NCBI GenBank assembly: GCA_035545735.1
Contig: DASZXS010000063.1
Location: 1-64,000, forward strand
DNA length: 64,000 nucleotides
DNA from: JAJYKC01 sp035545735
Lineage (GTDB): Bacteria > Acidobacteriota > Terriglobia > Bryobacterales > Bryobacteraceae
Direction of reading: 5' to 3'
Position numbers and translations under genes: made by a program. Each line of letters begins with the position of its first letter. Position 1 is the stretch's first letter. Positions 26,501 to 35,634 of this stretch are shown piece after piece. Below the pieces are notes generated by a model that had not been told where the DNA came from, did not search any database, and saw only the letters and a program-made list of their open reading frames with translations.

Positions 26501-26899
26501 GTGCACTCCGGCCTGGGAAAGTACAACATCATCGGCTTTGTCACGATTGTGGATGTCGAGCGGGCGAAGGCGTTTTATCGTGACAAGCTCAATTTGAAGC
26601 TGATCCGGGAGGAGCCGCCCTACGCGTTGGTGTTCGATGCCAACGGAATCATGCTGCGCCTGGGAATGGGAAAAGAGCGGGCGGCGGCCCAGGGAACCGT
26701 TCTGGGCTGGCAGGTTCCGGACGCGAGCGCCGCGGTGAGCGACCTGGAAAAGGCGGGCATCCGCTTCGAACGGTACGACTTCCTACAGCAGGACGCGCAA
26801 GGTATTTGGACCGCTCCATCGGGCGCGAGGGTGGCATGGTTCAAGGACCCCGACGGAAATATTTTGAGCATCTCGGAACATCCGGAATTCAACGAGTAG
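26501..26899 (+). CDS. VOC/glyoxalase-bleomycin resistance family protein (132 aa)
   Basis: This is a single vicinal-oxygen-chelate domain pair: IIGFVTIVDVERAKAFYRDKLNLK, ALVFDANGIMLRLG, then AAVSDLEKAGIRFERYD and ARVAWFKDPDGNILSISEH with the usual C-terminal metal-site pattern. Members include dioxygenases, isomerases and drug-binding proteins, so the reaction is open. The GTG start at 26501 is preceded only by an AT-rich -10 region. Its divergence from the DUF4838 gene is unusually tight. Confidence 0.85.
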   Translation: MHSGLGKYNIIGFVTIVDVERAKAFYRDKLNLKLIREEPPYALVFDANGIMLRLGMGKERAAAQGTVLGWQVPDASAAVSDLEKAGIRFERYDFLQQDAQGIWTAPSGARVAWFKDPDGNILSISEHPEFNE

Positions 26900-26950
26900 C
26901 TCTTCTCCTGCGACTTGCCGGCTTGATCTCCCCTTTTTCGATCCCTCGTG

Positions 26951-28288
26951 TCATGGCCTGCGCGCCGGTCCCATTTTCCGCACTGTCAGTCCGGAAGACC
27001 CCGCGCCGTTGACGGAGCCAAGATCGGACCGCACTCCGTTCGGATTCTCCACGAAAATAGACCCGTCAAGATCCTGGACCCCCTGCGCGGAATGCTGTTC
27101 GTAGACCTTGATCGCCGGCCGGTCCGCGCGATCAAAGATTTTGCAATTCTCGAAATCCACGCCGCCGAAGCGGGCAATCAATTTCGGGTTGCGGAGTTCG
27201 ATGAGCACGGGAACGCGCGGTCCCTTATAATCCGAGGCGGCCGCGTTCCACGGATTTTTCCAATTGCATCGCACGAAGCGCACTTTCGCGCCGCCGGCGG
27301 ATTTGTCGTAGACTTTGGCCGCCTCCCGTCCGGTATTTTCCGCGGTGCAGTCGCGGAATTCGATCAGGCCTTGCGGTCCCGCGTCATTCACCGCGCCCAC
27401 CGACATCCCGGCCCAACCGCCGCCGGTCCCGGTCATACGTGCCAGGCAGTGATCGAACAAGATAGAAACCGGCTCCGTGTTCCCGTCGAATTTGCGGAGA
27501 TGAACCAGCATGGCGTGCCCGCGGTTGTTTTCAAAAACGCAGTTCCGAATGACGCAATGGACCAGACGCTGGTTGGGGGCGTCCGGTTCGAGATCGATAC
27601 CCGCCTCGGGCGCCGTGCCGCTCGTGCCGGAGAAGACGCAATTCTCGACTAGCAAATTTACGGCGCTGATAATGCTGATGCCTTGCCGGTGATTATCCGC
27701 GGACGCGCAGTTGCGAATCGTGATGTCCTCGCTCCAAAGCCGGCCGCCGCCACCGTCCACATAGAAGCCGTCGCCTCCGGTGCCCTCCACTCGCAGGCCT
27801 TCGATGAGCACCTTGCGGCATCCTCGGAGGGCCACTCCCATTCGCCACTCGGCTTTCTTGTATGGCGGGCGCTGATAGTCGCTCTTCCACATCCGGAAAG
27901 TCGCGCCATAGCCCCTGAGAATAAGATTGGACACACCCTCGGCCGTGAACAAAGAGTCGCCCGGTCCTCGAAATTCGCCCTTTTTGGCGAGAACTACGAC
28001 GCCTGGAGCGAACACGATTTCCTGATCGCCGCGCAGACGGATGGGCCGTACAATCCACGGTTTGCCCATGTAAGGAACCAACAATCGCTTGGCCGGCGAG
28101 TCGATGGCCGCTTGCAGAGCGGCCGTGCTGTCGGCGGCGTCAAATCCCCACCAGGAGGCGTCGGCGTCGCTGCGTTTTCCGTTCATCACCTCCTGGATAG
28201 CGGTAAAGTCCTGGGCGTCCGCCGCCGCTGCCAGAGACAACAAAAGGAGCATGCAGGGGATCGTTGAGAGTGTTTTCCTGACCGGCAT
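26951..28288 (-). CDS. Exported right-handed parallel beta-helix protein (445 aa)
   Basis: A signal peptide (PVRKTLSTIPCMLLLLSLAAAADAQ) precedes a pectate-lyase/polygalacturonase-like beta-helix, with repeated short strands and Asn/Cys ladders (LILRGYGATF, VLIEGLRVEG, DITIRNCASADN, LLVENCVFSG, HCVIRNCVFENN). The ATG at 28288 (protein MPVRKTL) has GGAAG upstream; a frame back to 28321 adds 11 residues. The substrate is unknown, but neighbouring DUF4838 and nagA genes fit plant or microbial polysaccharide degradation (inference). Confidence 0.85.
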   Translation of the reverse strand: MPVRKTLSTIPCMLLLLSLAAAADAQDFTAIQEVMNGKRSDADASWWGFDAADSTAALQAAIDSPAKRLLVPYMGKPWIVRPIRLRGDQEIVFAPGVVVLAKKGEFRGPGDSLFTAEGVSNLILRGYGATFRMWKSDYQRPPYKKAEWRMGVALRGCRKVLIEGLRVEGTGGDGFYVDGGGGRLWSEDITIRNCASADNHRQGISIISAVNLLVENCVFSGTSGTAPEAGIDLEPDAPNQRLVHCVIRNCVFENNRGHAMLVHLRKFDGNTEPVSILFDHCLARMTGTGGGWAGMSVGAVNDAGPQGLIEFRDCTAENTGREAAKVYDKSAGGAKVRFVRCNWKNPWNAAASDYKGPRVPVLIELRNPKLIARFGGVDFENCKIFDRADRPAIKVYEQHSAQGVQDLDGSIFVENPNGVRSDLGSVNGAGSSGLTVRKMGPARRP

Positions 28289-28377
28289 TCGAATGGCTTC
28301 CAAAAAATAAATATCAAGCATAACAGCGCTTCGCAGGCTCGAAGTTATTTGAGAAAATAGGCTCGAATGAGCGCAAG

Positions 28378-28863
28378 ATGCAAACTGATCCCGTACAGCA
28401 TTTGACGTATCACCGGTGGGCGACGAACCTGCTGCTCGAAGCAGCGGCCGCGCTGGACCCTTCCATACTGCATCGAGACTTCGGCGTTTCCCACGCCAGC
28501 ATTTTTCGCACTCTGGGGCACATCTTCCACGCCGACCAGGTGTGGCTGTCCCGCGTGCTCCACACGGCGTCGTTCACACCGGTGAAGGTCGAACCGGAGC
28601 AGGGAATCGGCACACTCCGATCCGAGTGGGCGCGCTGTCACGCCGGATGGATCGAATGGGCCGAACGCGTGACGCCCGAGGAATGGGAGCATCCGGTCTC
28701 TTATGTTTCTTCGGGGAAGCCTTCGTCAACCGAGGCCAACAAGATCGTTCTGCATCTGGTGAACCACGGCTCTCTGCATCGCGGCCAGGTGATGGCCATG
28801 TTGCGCCAGGCGGGCGTAAAACCGCCGGCTACGGACCTCATTCAGTACTATCGCTCGTTGTAA
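28378..28863 (+). CDS. DinB-family protein (161 aa)
   Basis: The protein is a four-helix DinB/YfiT-like bundle with three metal-ligand histidines in the expected places (HHILTYHRWATNLLL-type first helix, LGHIFHADQVWLSRVL, LVNHGSLHRGQVMAML). The family includes thiol-dependent transferases. Bacillithiol-dependent members exist, and a YpdA-like reductase is also encoded in this window. The actual reaction is not known. The downstream dipeptidase starts 18 nt later. Confidence 0.85.
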   Translation: MQTDPVQHLTYHRWATNLLLEAAAALDPSILHRDFGVSHASIFRTLGHIFHADQVWLSRVLHTASFTPVKVEPEQGIGTLRSEWARCHAGWIEWAERVTPEEWEHPVSYVSSGKPSSTEANKIVLHLVNHGSLHRGQVMAMLRQAGVKPPATDLIQYYRSL

Positions 28864-28869
28864 TCGCGA

Positions 28870-28875
28870 TAGACT
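28870..28875 (+). promoter_or_regulatory. -10 element TAGACT before dipeptidase (leaderless candidate)
   Basis: TAGACT ends 6 nt before GTG 28882 without a ribosome site, although the gene also lies only 18 nt after the DinB gene. Confidence 0.35.
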
Positions 28876-28881
28876 GGGCGA

Positions 28882-29994
28882 GTGCTCTCACGTGTTTTGG
28901 CTCTTCTCCTGATTTCAACCATGGGTTTTGCACAGTCGAGAAGAGTGACCGACGCCGAAGTGGCGCGCGTGCAAAAAAGCGTCCTCCTGATCGACACTCA
29001 CAACGACGTCACCAGTTTCACGGTGGACGGCTACGACATCGGCAGCCACGGCAGCAAGATGATGACCGATATATCGCGCTTGCGCGCCGGAGGTGTGGGC
29101 GCTACGTTCTTCGCCGTCTACGTGGACAAGAAATTCGTCGAAGGCAACCATTCGGCCCACCGCACGCTCGACATGATCGACACGGTGCGGCACGATATCA
29201 CAGACCGCTATCCAAATGACTTTTCGCTCGCGCTCACCGCCGGCGATATCGAACGGATTCACAGGGAAGGGAAGATCGCCGCGCTGCTCGGAATCGAGGG
29301 CGGCCACGCGATCGAGAACGACCTTCGCCTGCTGCGCGATTACTACCTGCTGGGCGTTCGCTACATGACGCTCACTCATTCCAACACCAACGACTGGGCG
29401 GATTCCTCCGGCGACGTCAACGACGCCTCGGTGAAACACCACGACGGGCTAACAAATTTTGGTAAGAGCGTGGTGAAGGAGATGAACCGCCTCGGAATGA
29501 TGGTGGACATCTCGCACGTCGCCGATAAGACATTCTGGGACGCGCTGTCGGTAAGTACCGCGCCTTTGATCGCGTCGCACTCCTCCTGCCGGGCCCTGGC
29601 GGACGTGCCACGCGACATGACCGACGAAATGATCGCGGCGCTGGCCAAAAAAGGCGGAGTGATTCAGATTAATTTTTACTGCAACTTTCTGGTGGCGCCG
29701 CCGAAAGGCAAGGGATCGCCGGAGTTTTCCAAGGCTACGCTCGCCGATGCGGTGGCTCACATCGATCATGCGGTCAAAGTCGGAGGGATCGATCATGTCG
29801 GCATCGGCAGCGACTTCGACGGAATCGAGTGCGCGCCCGTGGGACTGGAGGATGTTTCGAAATTTCCCAACCTGACGCGCGCGCTGCTGGAAAAGGGCTA
29901 TTCCGAAGCGGATATCCGGAAAATCTATGGCGGCAACCTGCTGCGCGTGATGCGCGCGGTGGAAGCGGAGAGCCGCCGTTTGCGCGCGAATTAA
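28882..29994 (+). CDS. Exported membrane dipeptidase, M19 family (370 aa)
   Basis: A signal peptide (LSRVLALLLISTMGFAQ) leads into an M19 metallopeptidase with the metal ligands in place: LIDTHNDV, GIEGGHAIENDL, ASHSSCRAL and GIGSDFDGI. The enzyme cleaves dipeptides (renal-dipeptidase type) in the periplasm. The GTG start is supported by the signal peptide. Its TAA overlaps the TAA of the convergent nagA gene in a shared TTAA. Confidence 0.9.
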   Translation: MLSRVLALLLISTMGFAQSRRVTDAEVARVQKSVLLIDTHNDVTSFTVDGYDIGSHGSKMMTDISRLRAGGVGATFFAVYVDKKFVEGNHSAHRTLDMIDTVRHDITDRYPNDFSLALTAGDIERIHREGKIAALLGIEGGHAIENDLRLLRDYYLLGVRYMTLTHSNTNDWADSSGDVNDASVKHHDGLTNFGKSVVKEMNRLGMMVDISHVADKTFWDALSVSTAPLIASHSSCRALADVPRDMTDEMIAALAKKGGVIQINFYCNFLVAPPKGKGSPEFSKATLADAVAHIDHAVKVGGIDHVGIGSDFDGIECAPVGLEDVSKFPNLTRALLEKGYSEADIRKIYGGNLLRVMRAVEAESRRLRAN

Positions 29995-30000
29995 TTCGCG
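29985..30000. repeat. 16-bp perfect palindrome across the convergent stop codons
   Basis: CGCGAATTAATTCGCG is fully palindromic and contains the overlapping stop codons of dipeptidase and nagA, so both proteins end in Asn-stop. It could form a small bidirectional hairpin or be coincidental. Confidence 0.4.
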
Positions 30001-31145
30001 GCCGCCGTGTAGACCTTCCTGCCTCCGCACCATGTCTCCAGGATGCGAACCGCGCCATCCCTGAACTGGAAGCGGACGATGTCGGCGCGTTCGCCGGGAA
30101 CCAGGCCGCGCTGCCGTCCATTGATGCGGCCTGCCCGCGCGGGATTGCGGGATGCCAGCGTCACCGCGTCCCTCAGGGTGATGCCGGTCATTTTCACGAC
30201 GTTGCCGATTGCGTGGTCCATCCGCAACGCGGAGCCTGCCAGGCGGGTACCTCCGGCGAGCCTCACGCTACCGTCGGCGTGCAGTTCCACGGCCACCTCG
30301 CCGAGGACATACGGTCCGGGCTGGCATCCGGCCGGCATCACGGCGTCGGTGATCAGAACCGCGCGTTCCAGTCCTTTCGCCCGCAAGGCAGTTTTCAAAA
30401 ATGCGGCGCCGAGGTGAATTCCGTCCACGATGAAACTCGCGGTCAGGCGGTCTTCGGCGAGTTGATCCCATAGATAGTTCGGGTGGCGAGCCAGGATGGC
30501 ATGCGCGCCGTTGCCGAGATGGGTGGACATGCTTGCGCCCGCGCTCACCGCGTCGGCGATCTGCTGCGCGTTGGCCTTGGTGTGCCCGATGCTGATCACG
30601 ACGCCTTCCCGCACGGCTTTCTCGATGAACGAGGGCGCTCCAGGCCATTCGGGAGAAACGGTCATCAGGCGCACATGCCCATCGGCGGCGTCTTGAAACT
30701 GCCGGAATTCGTCAAAATCCGGCGGGCGTACCGCTGCCACGGGGTGCGCGCCGCGCGGCCCGTCCTCCGGGGAAATAAACGGCCCTTCGACGTGAAACGC
30801 CTCCATCGCCGCGCCGTGAGGGAGCTCCGCCCGCGCCTTGGCCAGAGCGCGCAGCGAGCCCGTGATGCGCTCATGCGACCCGGTGATTACCGTGGGGTAA
30901 ACACGCGTGACTCCGGTGGCGAACTGGACGTCCAGAGAGCGGCCGATTTCCTCCGGCGTGGTCCCGGGGTGGTTGTAGTCCACGCCGGCGAAGCCGTTCA
31001 CCTGCAGGTCCACGAAGCCGGGCGCGAGATACGCGTCTTTGTCTTCCGCTTTCGGAAAAAGGATGGGGTCCGCGTTTTCAATTACGCTGGAGAACGAGAG
31101 CTCGGTCGGCTCTCCGCTCATGACGTCGATACCGCTACATTTCAT
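29991..31145 (-). CDS. nagA: N-acetylglucosamine-6-phosphate deacetylase (384 aa)
   Basis: NagA signature motifs of the E. coli type are present: APGFVDLQVNGFAGVD, EGPFISPEDGPRGAH, GHTKANAQQIADAVSAGA, HLGNGAHA and LITDAVMPAG. The enzyme removes acetate from GlcNAc-6-phosphate in amino-sugar recycling or chitin and peptidoglycan use. The ATG has GGTGA a few nt upstream. No nagB or transporter lies next to it, so it may be a stand-alone gene. Confidence 0.92.
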   Translation of the reverse strand: MKCSGIDVMSGEPTELSFSSVIENADPILFPKAEDKDAYLAPGFVDLQVNGFAGVDYNHPGTTPEEIGRSLDVQFATGVTRVYPTVITGSHERITGSLRALAKARAELPHGAAMEAFHVEGPFISPEDGPRGAHPVAAVRPPDFDEFRQFQDAADGHVRLMTVSPEWPGAPSFIEKAVREGVVISIGHTKANAQQIADAVSAGASMSTHLGNGAHAILARHPNYLWDQLAEDRLTASFIVDGIHLGAAFLKTALRAKGLERAVLITDAVMPAGCQPGPYVLGEVAVELHADGSVRLAGGTRLAGSALRMDHAIGNVVKMTGITLRDAVTLASRNPARAGRINGRQRGLVPGERADIVRFQFRDGAVRILETWCGGRKVYTAAAN

Positions 31146-31361
31146 GGAATCACCGTTTTATTCACAGGATATTCACCGCTCACGCCGCTAACCATCAGAA
31201 ACAACGGAAGAACTTTCTGTTGAAAAGTATGAGGATGAATGTTTTTCCGCTTGGCGCACGGGTGCGTTCGCTGGTACAAAAGAAAGGCAGATTGTCCGCG
31301 GATGCAGGTTCGCCGGGTATCTCGGGGGAGGTGGCCGGCGGAATGCATTCGCGGATTTTCT

Positions 31362-32306
31362 CTATACGGCGACCGGCTGCCGCACGCCGCGAACCGGCGT
31401 CAACCACTTGTGCTTGTCCGGCGTGACGCCGTTGATCACGTCGAAGAACGCCTTCTGCAGTTTTTCCGTGACCGGTCCACGCGAGCCTTTGCCGATTTCG
31501 ATGCGATCGATAGAACGGATGGGCGTGATCTCCGCGGCGGTGCCCGAGAAAAACACTTCGTCGGCGATGTACAGCATTTCGCGCGGAACCAGCGACTCGA
31601 CAATCGGGATATTCAACGAGTGCGCCAGTTCCATCACAGTATCGCGAGTGATGCCCGGCAGAACGGACGCGCCGAGCGGCGGCGTGACAATCTTGCCGTC
31701 GCGCACCACGAAAATGTTTTCACCCGAGCCTTCGCTCACATAACCGGCTTCATCGAGCGCGATGCCTTCGGCATACCCGTTAATGGCCGCTTCCATGCGG
31801 ATGAGCTGGGAGTTCATGTAATTTGCGCCGGCCTTTGCGAGAGCGGGCAGGGTGTTGGGCGCGAGGCGGGTCCACGACGAGATGCAGACGTCCACGCCCT
31901 GGGAGAGCGCCTCCTCACCGAGATACTTCCCCCACTCCCAACAGGCAATGTAGGTCTCGATGGGATTGTTCACCGGAAGCACGCCGATATCGCCATAGCC
32001 CCGGATGGCGATAGGACGGAAATAGCAGGAATCCAGGCCATTCACGCGAACCAGTTCCTGCATGGCATCCATCATTTCATCGATGGTGTGCTTCAACTCC
32101 ATGCGGTAGATCTTGGCCGAATCGAGAAGGCGGCGGGCATGTTCACGGCCACGAAAAATCGCCGGACCGGAGGGAGTGGAGTAGCAGCGGACCCCTTCAA
32201 ATACCGAGCTGCCATAGCTTGTGACGTGCGCGAGGATATGGATTTTCGCGTCGTCCCAATTGATAAAACGGCCATTATGCCAGATCTTGGCTGTGGGCTT
32301 CAGCAT
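31362..32306 (-). CDS. ilvE: Branched-chain amino acid aminotransferase (314 aa)
   Basis: A class IV PLP aminotransferase of usual length, with IWHNGRFINWDDAKIHILAH, the SSVFEGVRCY motif, the PLP lysine region AKAGANYMNS and EGSGENIFVVRDG. It transaminates branched-chain keto acids to Val, Leu and Ile. A consensus TATAAT lies 5 nt before the ATG, so transcription likely begins at the start codon. Confidence 0.92.
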   Translation of the reverse strand: MLKPTAKIWHNGRFINWDDAKIHILAHVTSYGSSVFEGVRCYSTPSGPAIFRGREHARRLLDSAKIYRMELKHTIDEMMDAMQELVRVNGLDSCYFRPIAIRGYGDIGVLPVNNPIETYIACWEWGKYLGEEALSQGVDVCISSWTRLAPNTLPALAKAGANYMNSQLIRMEAAINGYAEGIALDEAGYVSEGSGENIFVVRDGKIVTPPLGASVLPGITRDTVMELAHSLNIPIVESLVPREMLYIADEVFFSGTAAEITPIRSIDRIEIGKGSRGPVTEKLQKAFFDVINGVTPDKHKWLTPVRGVRQPVAV

Positions 32307-32311
32307 ACTTC

Positions 32312-32317
32312 ATTATA
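32312..32317 (-). promoter_or_regulatory. Consensus TATAAT 5 nt before ilvE start (leaderless)
   Basis: TATAAT on the minus strand at 32312-32317 is followed by GAAGT and the ATG. There is no room for a 5' leader with a ribosome site. Confidence 0.5.
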
Positions 32318-32378
32318 TGCCGGACGTTTTCTTCCCGGGCGGCCAAAGATCCGGCCCGGCGAGCATCCCGCGCGCCTT

Positions 32379-33590
32379 CTAGGCAAAAATGCTTCTGATT
32401 CGGCCCACCGCCCACGCCAGGTCGTCTTGCGAAATTACCAACGGTGGCGCCAGGCGAATTACATGGCTGTGCGTTTCCTTGCAAAGGATCCCGAGTTCCA
32501 TCAGCCGTTCGCAACACGGACGGGCCGGCGTGTTCAGATCGATGCCAACCAGCAGCCCCGTGCCACGGATCTCTCGAATGGCGGCGTGGCGGATGGTCTG
32601 AAGTTCACTCAGAAACCAACTGCCTAAGCTGCGTGACCTTTCGCTGAGCTCTTCCTCGACAATCACCCGCAGCGCTTCCCGCGCCACCGCGCAGGCGAGC
32701 GGGTTGCCTCCGTAAGTGCTCCCGTGACTGCCCGGCTCGAACACCCCCAGGATGCCGGCGCTCGAGACCACTGCCGACACCGGATAAAATCCTCCCGAGA
32801 GCGCCTTCCCGAGAATGAAGATATCGGGCTGCGCGTCTTCCCGCCAGCATCCAAACAGGGCGCCTGTTCGCCCTAGTCCGGTCTGAATCTCATCGGCGAT
32901 CATGAGCACGCGGTGATGCGTGCAGATGGCGCGCACGTCCTTTAGATACCCGGCCGGAGGAAGCAGAATGCCCGCCTCGCACTGAATTGGCTCAAACAAA
33001 AAGCCGCAGGTGCAGGGAGTGATGGCGGCTTCGAGGGCGGCCGCGTCACCGAAGGGAATCGAGCGAAAACCAGGAGTAAACGGGCCGAAACCGGCGCGAT
33101 ATTCGGGCTCGGACGAGAAGCCGGTGATGGTGGTGGTCCGGCCGTGAAAATTGTTCCGGCAAACGATGATCTCGGCGCGATCGGCGGAGATTCCTTTCGT
33201 CGTATAGCCCCAGCGGCGGGCCGTCTTGATGGCCGACTCGACGGCTTCCGCGCCGCTGTTCATGGGGAGGACCTTCTCCATCCGGCATAGGTCCGCAAGT
33301 TCTTTGCAAAACAAGGGCAGTTGATCGTTGCGAAACGCGCGCGAAGTCAGCGTGACTCGTTCGGCCTGGTTGTGAAGCGCTCGCAAGATCCGGGGATGGC
33401 AATGCCCCTGGTTCAGGGCGGAATACGCGCTGAGGCAATCGAGGTACCGGGAACCAGCCTGGTCGAATACCCACACGCCGGCCGCGCGTTCGATCACAAC
33501 GTCGAGAGGTTTGTAGTTATGGACCCCCCAACGATCCTCCATCGCAATGAGAGACTCTGCCGCCCCTTGCGCCGCGAGTTTACTCGCCAT
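32379..33590 (-). CDS. rocD: Ornithine aminotransferase (class III, 403 aa)
   Basis: A class III PLP aminotransferase. YLDCLSAYSALNQGHCHP, NSGAEAVESAIKTARRWGY, the DEIQTGLGRTG cofactor motif and the LGKALSGGFYPVSAV lysine region match ornithine-oxo-acid aminotransferases. It interconverts ornithine and glutamate semialdehyde/pyrroline-5-carboxylate. The start overlaps the upstream proC gene by 11 nt, so the two act in sequence: ornithine to P5C, then P5C to proline. Confidence 0.88.
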   Translation of the reverse strand: MASKLAAQGAAESLIAMEDRWGVHNYKPLDVVIERAAGVWVFDQAGSRYLDCLSAYSALNQGHCHPRILRALHNQAERVTLTSRAFRNDQLPLFCKELADLCRMEKVLPMNSGAEAVESAIKTARRWGYTTKGISADRAEIIVCRNNFHGRTTTITGFSSEPEYRAGFGPFTPGFRSIPFGDAAALEAAITPCTCGFLFEPIQCEAGILLPPAGYLKDVRAICTHHRVLMIADEIQTGLGRTGALFGCWREDAQPDIFILGKALSGGFYPVSAVVSSAGILGVFEPGSHGSTYGGNPLACAVAREALRVIVEEELSERSRSLGSWFLSELQTIRHAAIREIRGTGLLVGIDLNTPARPCCERLMELGILCKETHSHVIRLAPPLVISQDDLAWAVGRIRSIFA

Positions 33591-34455
33591 GCTTCTCCTT
33601 CCTCGGCGTCACCGCCTGGCCAAGTCCTTCGGCAATTTTTGTTGCTTCCTCAATCGCGCGCGCGAGCACGGAGCGGATCTTCCCGTCTTCGAGCATCAGC
33701 AAACCGCCGATGGTGCAGCCGGCAGGAGTGGTGACATCGTCGCGGAGCGCTGCCGGATGCCGCCCGGCCATCTGAACCATTTTTGCGGCGCCCACCGCGG
33801 TTTGCGCGACGAGCGCCAGCGCAAGCTGACGCGGCAGCCCGACGCGCACGCCGGCATCGGCAAACGCCTCGATGATCAAATACTGATAGGCGGGTCCACT
33901 TCCGCTTAGCGCGGTGATGGCGTTGAAATAACTTTCCTCGGATGGCACGCAGAGACCCACTGCCTCAAAAATGCATTGAGCGCGTAGCATGTGGTCGGCC
34001 GTCGCGTATGCTCCCGGGCAGATCGCCGTCATGCCTTCCCGGACAATGCACGGCGTATTGGGCATGGCGCGAACCCAGGGATTGGCCGTTCCGAGCCTCG
34101 CCTCCAATTGCGCTGTTGTCGTGCCGGCCAGAATCGAGATCAGCAAAGTGTCCGGGCGAACTCCCGCTTCCTTCAACATCGTCGTCACGGCGCCGATTTG
34201 TTTGGGCTTGACGCAGATCAGGATCAGGCCGGACCCCTGCACCCAGTCCCGCCAGTTCGTTGTCACCGGAATGCCGAGCTCGCGCGATGCCGTTTCGCAT
34301 CCTCCGGGCGAGCGGGACGCCGCCCATGCCGACTCTCGCGCGAGCGCTCCGCTATCGAATAACCCTCGCAGCAAGGTACGTCCCATCACTCCGGCGCCGA
34401 TTACGCCCAACTTCTCGCCGGAGGCGACAAGCGGCGGCCTCTTCGATTTTTCCAT
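33580..34455 (-). CDS. proC: Pyrroline-5-carboxylate reductase (291 aa)
   Basis: An N-terminal Rossmann motif (LGVIGAGVMGRTLLRGL) precedes the typical ILICVKPKQ, MPNTPCIVREG, ITALSGSGPAYQYLIIEA and TTPAGCTIGGLLML segments. It reduces P5C to proline with NAD(P)H. It is the first gene of a two-gene operon with rocD, giving an ornithine-to-proline route. Confidence 0.93.
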   Translation of the reverse strand: MEKSKRPPLVASGEKLGVIGAGVMGRTLLRGLFDSGALARESAWAASRSPGGCETASRELGIPVTTNWRDWVQGSGLILICVKPKQIGAVTTMLKEAGVRPDTLLISILAGTTTAQLEARLGTANPWVRAMPNTPCIVREGMTAICPGAYATADHMLRAQCIFEAVGLCVPSEESYFNAITALSGSGPAYQYLIIEAFADAGVRVGLPRQLALALVAQTAVGAAKMVQMAGRHPAALRDDVTTPAGCTIGGLLMLEDGKIRSVLARAIEEATKIAEGLGQAVTPRKEKHGE

Positions 34456-34526
34456 GTACTTCTTAGGATAGCCGGGTGCCGGAAATCACGAGGGCAGGGC
34501 GTTCGTCCGATTGTGCTACGGGCGCG

Positions 34527-35594
34527 CTAAGCGATGTGCGCGCCGGTAGCCTCGACATAGAGTGTGTAGATCGACTGGCTTGCCGCAATGAACAGGCGGT
34601 TGCGCCGCCTCCCGGCGAAACAGACGTTGGCCGGAATTTCCGGCAGCAGAATCACGCCGATCCGCTCGCCCTGGGGCGTAAAGATATGAACGCCGTCATA
34701 GCCGGCTCCAACCCATCCGCACGCCGCCCAGATATTGCCGTCGCTATCGGCGCGAATTCCGTCCGCCAATCCCGTGCCCTTTGCGCCAAATTCGGTGGAC
34801 ACAAACTGCTTGCCGTTGCCAAGGCCCGCGCCGTTTTCGACGTCATAAACTCGAATTACTTTCGGCGCGTCCGGGTTGTGCGACGCACCGGTGTCAGTGA
34901 CATACAGTTTCTTGTAGTCCGGCGAGAAGCAGAGACCGTTCGGCTTGTATGCGTCGTCGTTGACCTTATCGATTTGGCCGCTCTTTCCGTCGACGCGGTA
35001 GACGGCCTCTTTTAATTCGAAAGGCCGGGGCGCCCCTTCATACATCGAAAGAGAACCGTAACCGGGGTCGGTGAACCAGATCCCTCCGTCGGGATGCACC
35101 ACGATATCGTTCGGCGCATTGAACGGCTTGCCGTTGAAATGATCCGCGATGACGGTCGTCTCGCCGTTTGGCTCGTAGCGGACGACGCGGCGGTTCAGGT
35201 GCTCACAGGAAAGCTGACGCCCTTGCCAGTCGAAGGTATTTCCATTGCTGTTGCCGGCTGGATGCCGGAGCGTACTGACGTGTCCGTCTTCCTCCAGCCA
35301 GCGCATTTGCCGGTTGTTGGGGATATCGCTCCACATCAAATATCCACCCGGGCCGCTCCATGCGGGGCCTTCCGCCCAGCGCATTCCGGTGCAGACGCGC
35401 TCGAGGTTTGCGCTCTGAATCCGATACTTCGTAAAGCGCTTGTCCAGGCTGATGACGTCGGGGTCCGGGTAGCGGAGAGGCTCATGGCCGGACCAGTCGC
35501 GGGTTTGCGCTGAGACTTGGGGAGCAAGCGAAGCGGCCGCCGCGCCCATCGCGGCGAGCCAGGTGCGGCGGCTGAAAGAATCGGCGTTTTTCAT
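34527..35594 (-). CDS. Exported SMP-30/gluconolactonase-like protein (355 aa)
   Basis: The N-terminus is a Tat-type signal (SFSRRTWLAAMGAAAASLAPQVSAQ). The body is a six-bladed SMP-30/gluconolactonase propeller (MRWAEGPAWSGPGGYLMWSD, NGNTFDWQGRQL, NAPNDIVVHPDGGIWFTDPGYG, PNGLCFSPDYKKLYVTDTG). It probably hydrolyses a sugar lactone outside the cytoplasm. This would complement the GMC oxidoreductase pathway at 19983-23947, although the two are not linked. Confidence 0.88.
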   Translation of the reverse strand: MKNADSFSRRTWLAAMGAAAASLAPQVSAQTRDWSGHEPLRYPDPDVISLDKRFTKYRIQSANLERVCTGMRWAEGPAWSGPGGYLMWSDIPNNRQMRWLEEDGHVSTLRHPAGNSNGNTFDWQGRQLSCEHLNRRVVRYEPNGETTVIADHFNGKPFNAPNDIVVHPDGGIWFTDPGYGSLSMYEGAPRPFELKEAVYRVDGKSGQIDKVNDDAYKPNGLCFSPDYKKLYVTDTGASHNPDAPKVIRVYDVENGAGLGNGKQFVSTEFGAKGTGLADGIRADSDGNIWAACGWVGAGYDGVHIFTPQGERIGVILLPEIPANVCFAGRRRNRLFIAASQSIYTLYVEATGAHIA

Positions 35595-35634
35595 GGCGGG
35601 CAGGGGATCAGTATATCCTGAAAGTTCCCCCCCG

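Noticed and set aside
31146..31361. 216-nt gap between nagA and ilvE, with a 68-codon minus-strand frame
   Set aside because: The frame has no recognisable pattern and no ribosome site. I see no RNA gene or strong hairpin there.
31239..32627. 462-codon open frame antisense to ilvE
   Set aside because: It overlaps the whole of ilvE, whose motifs are intact, and it has no recognisable domain.
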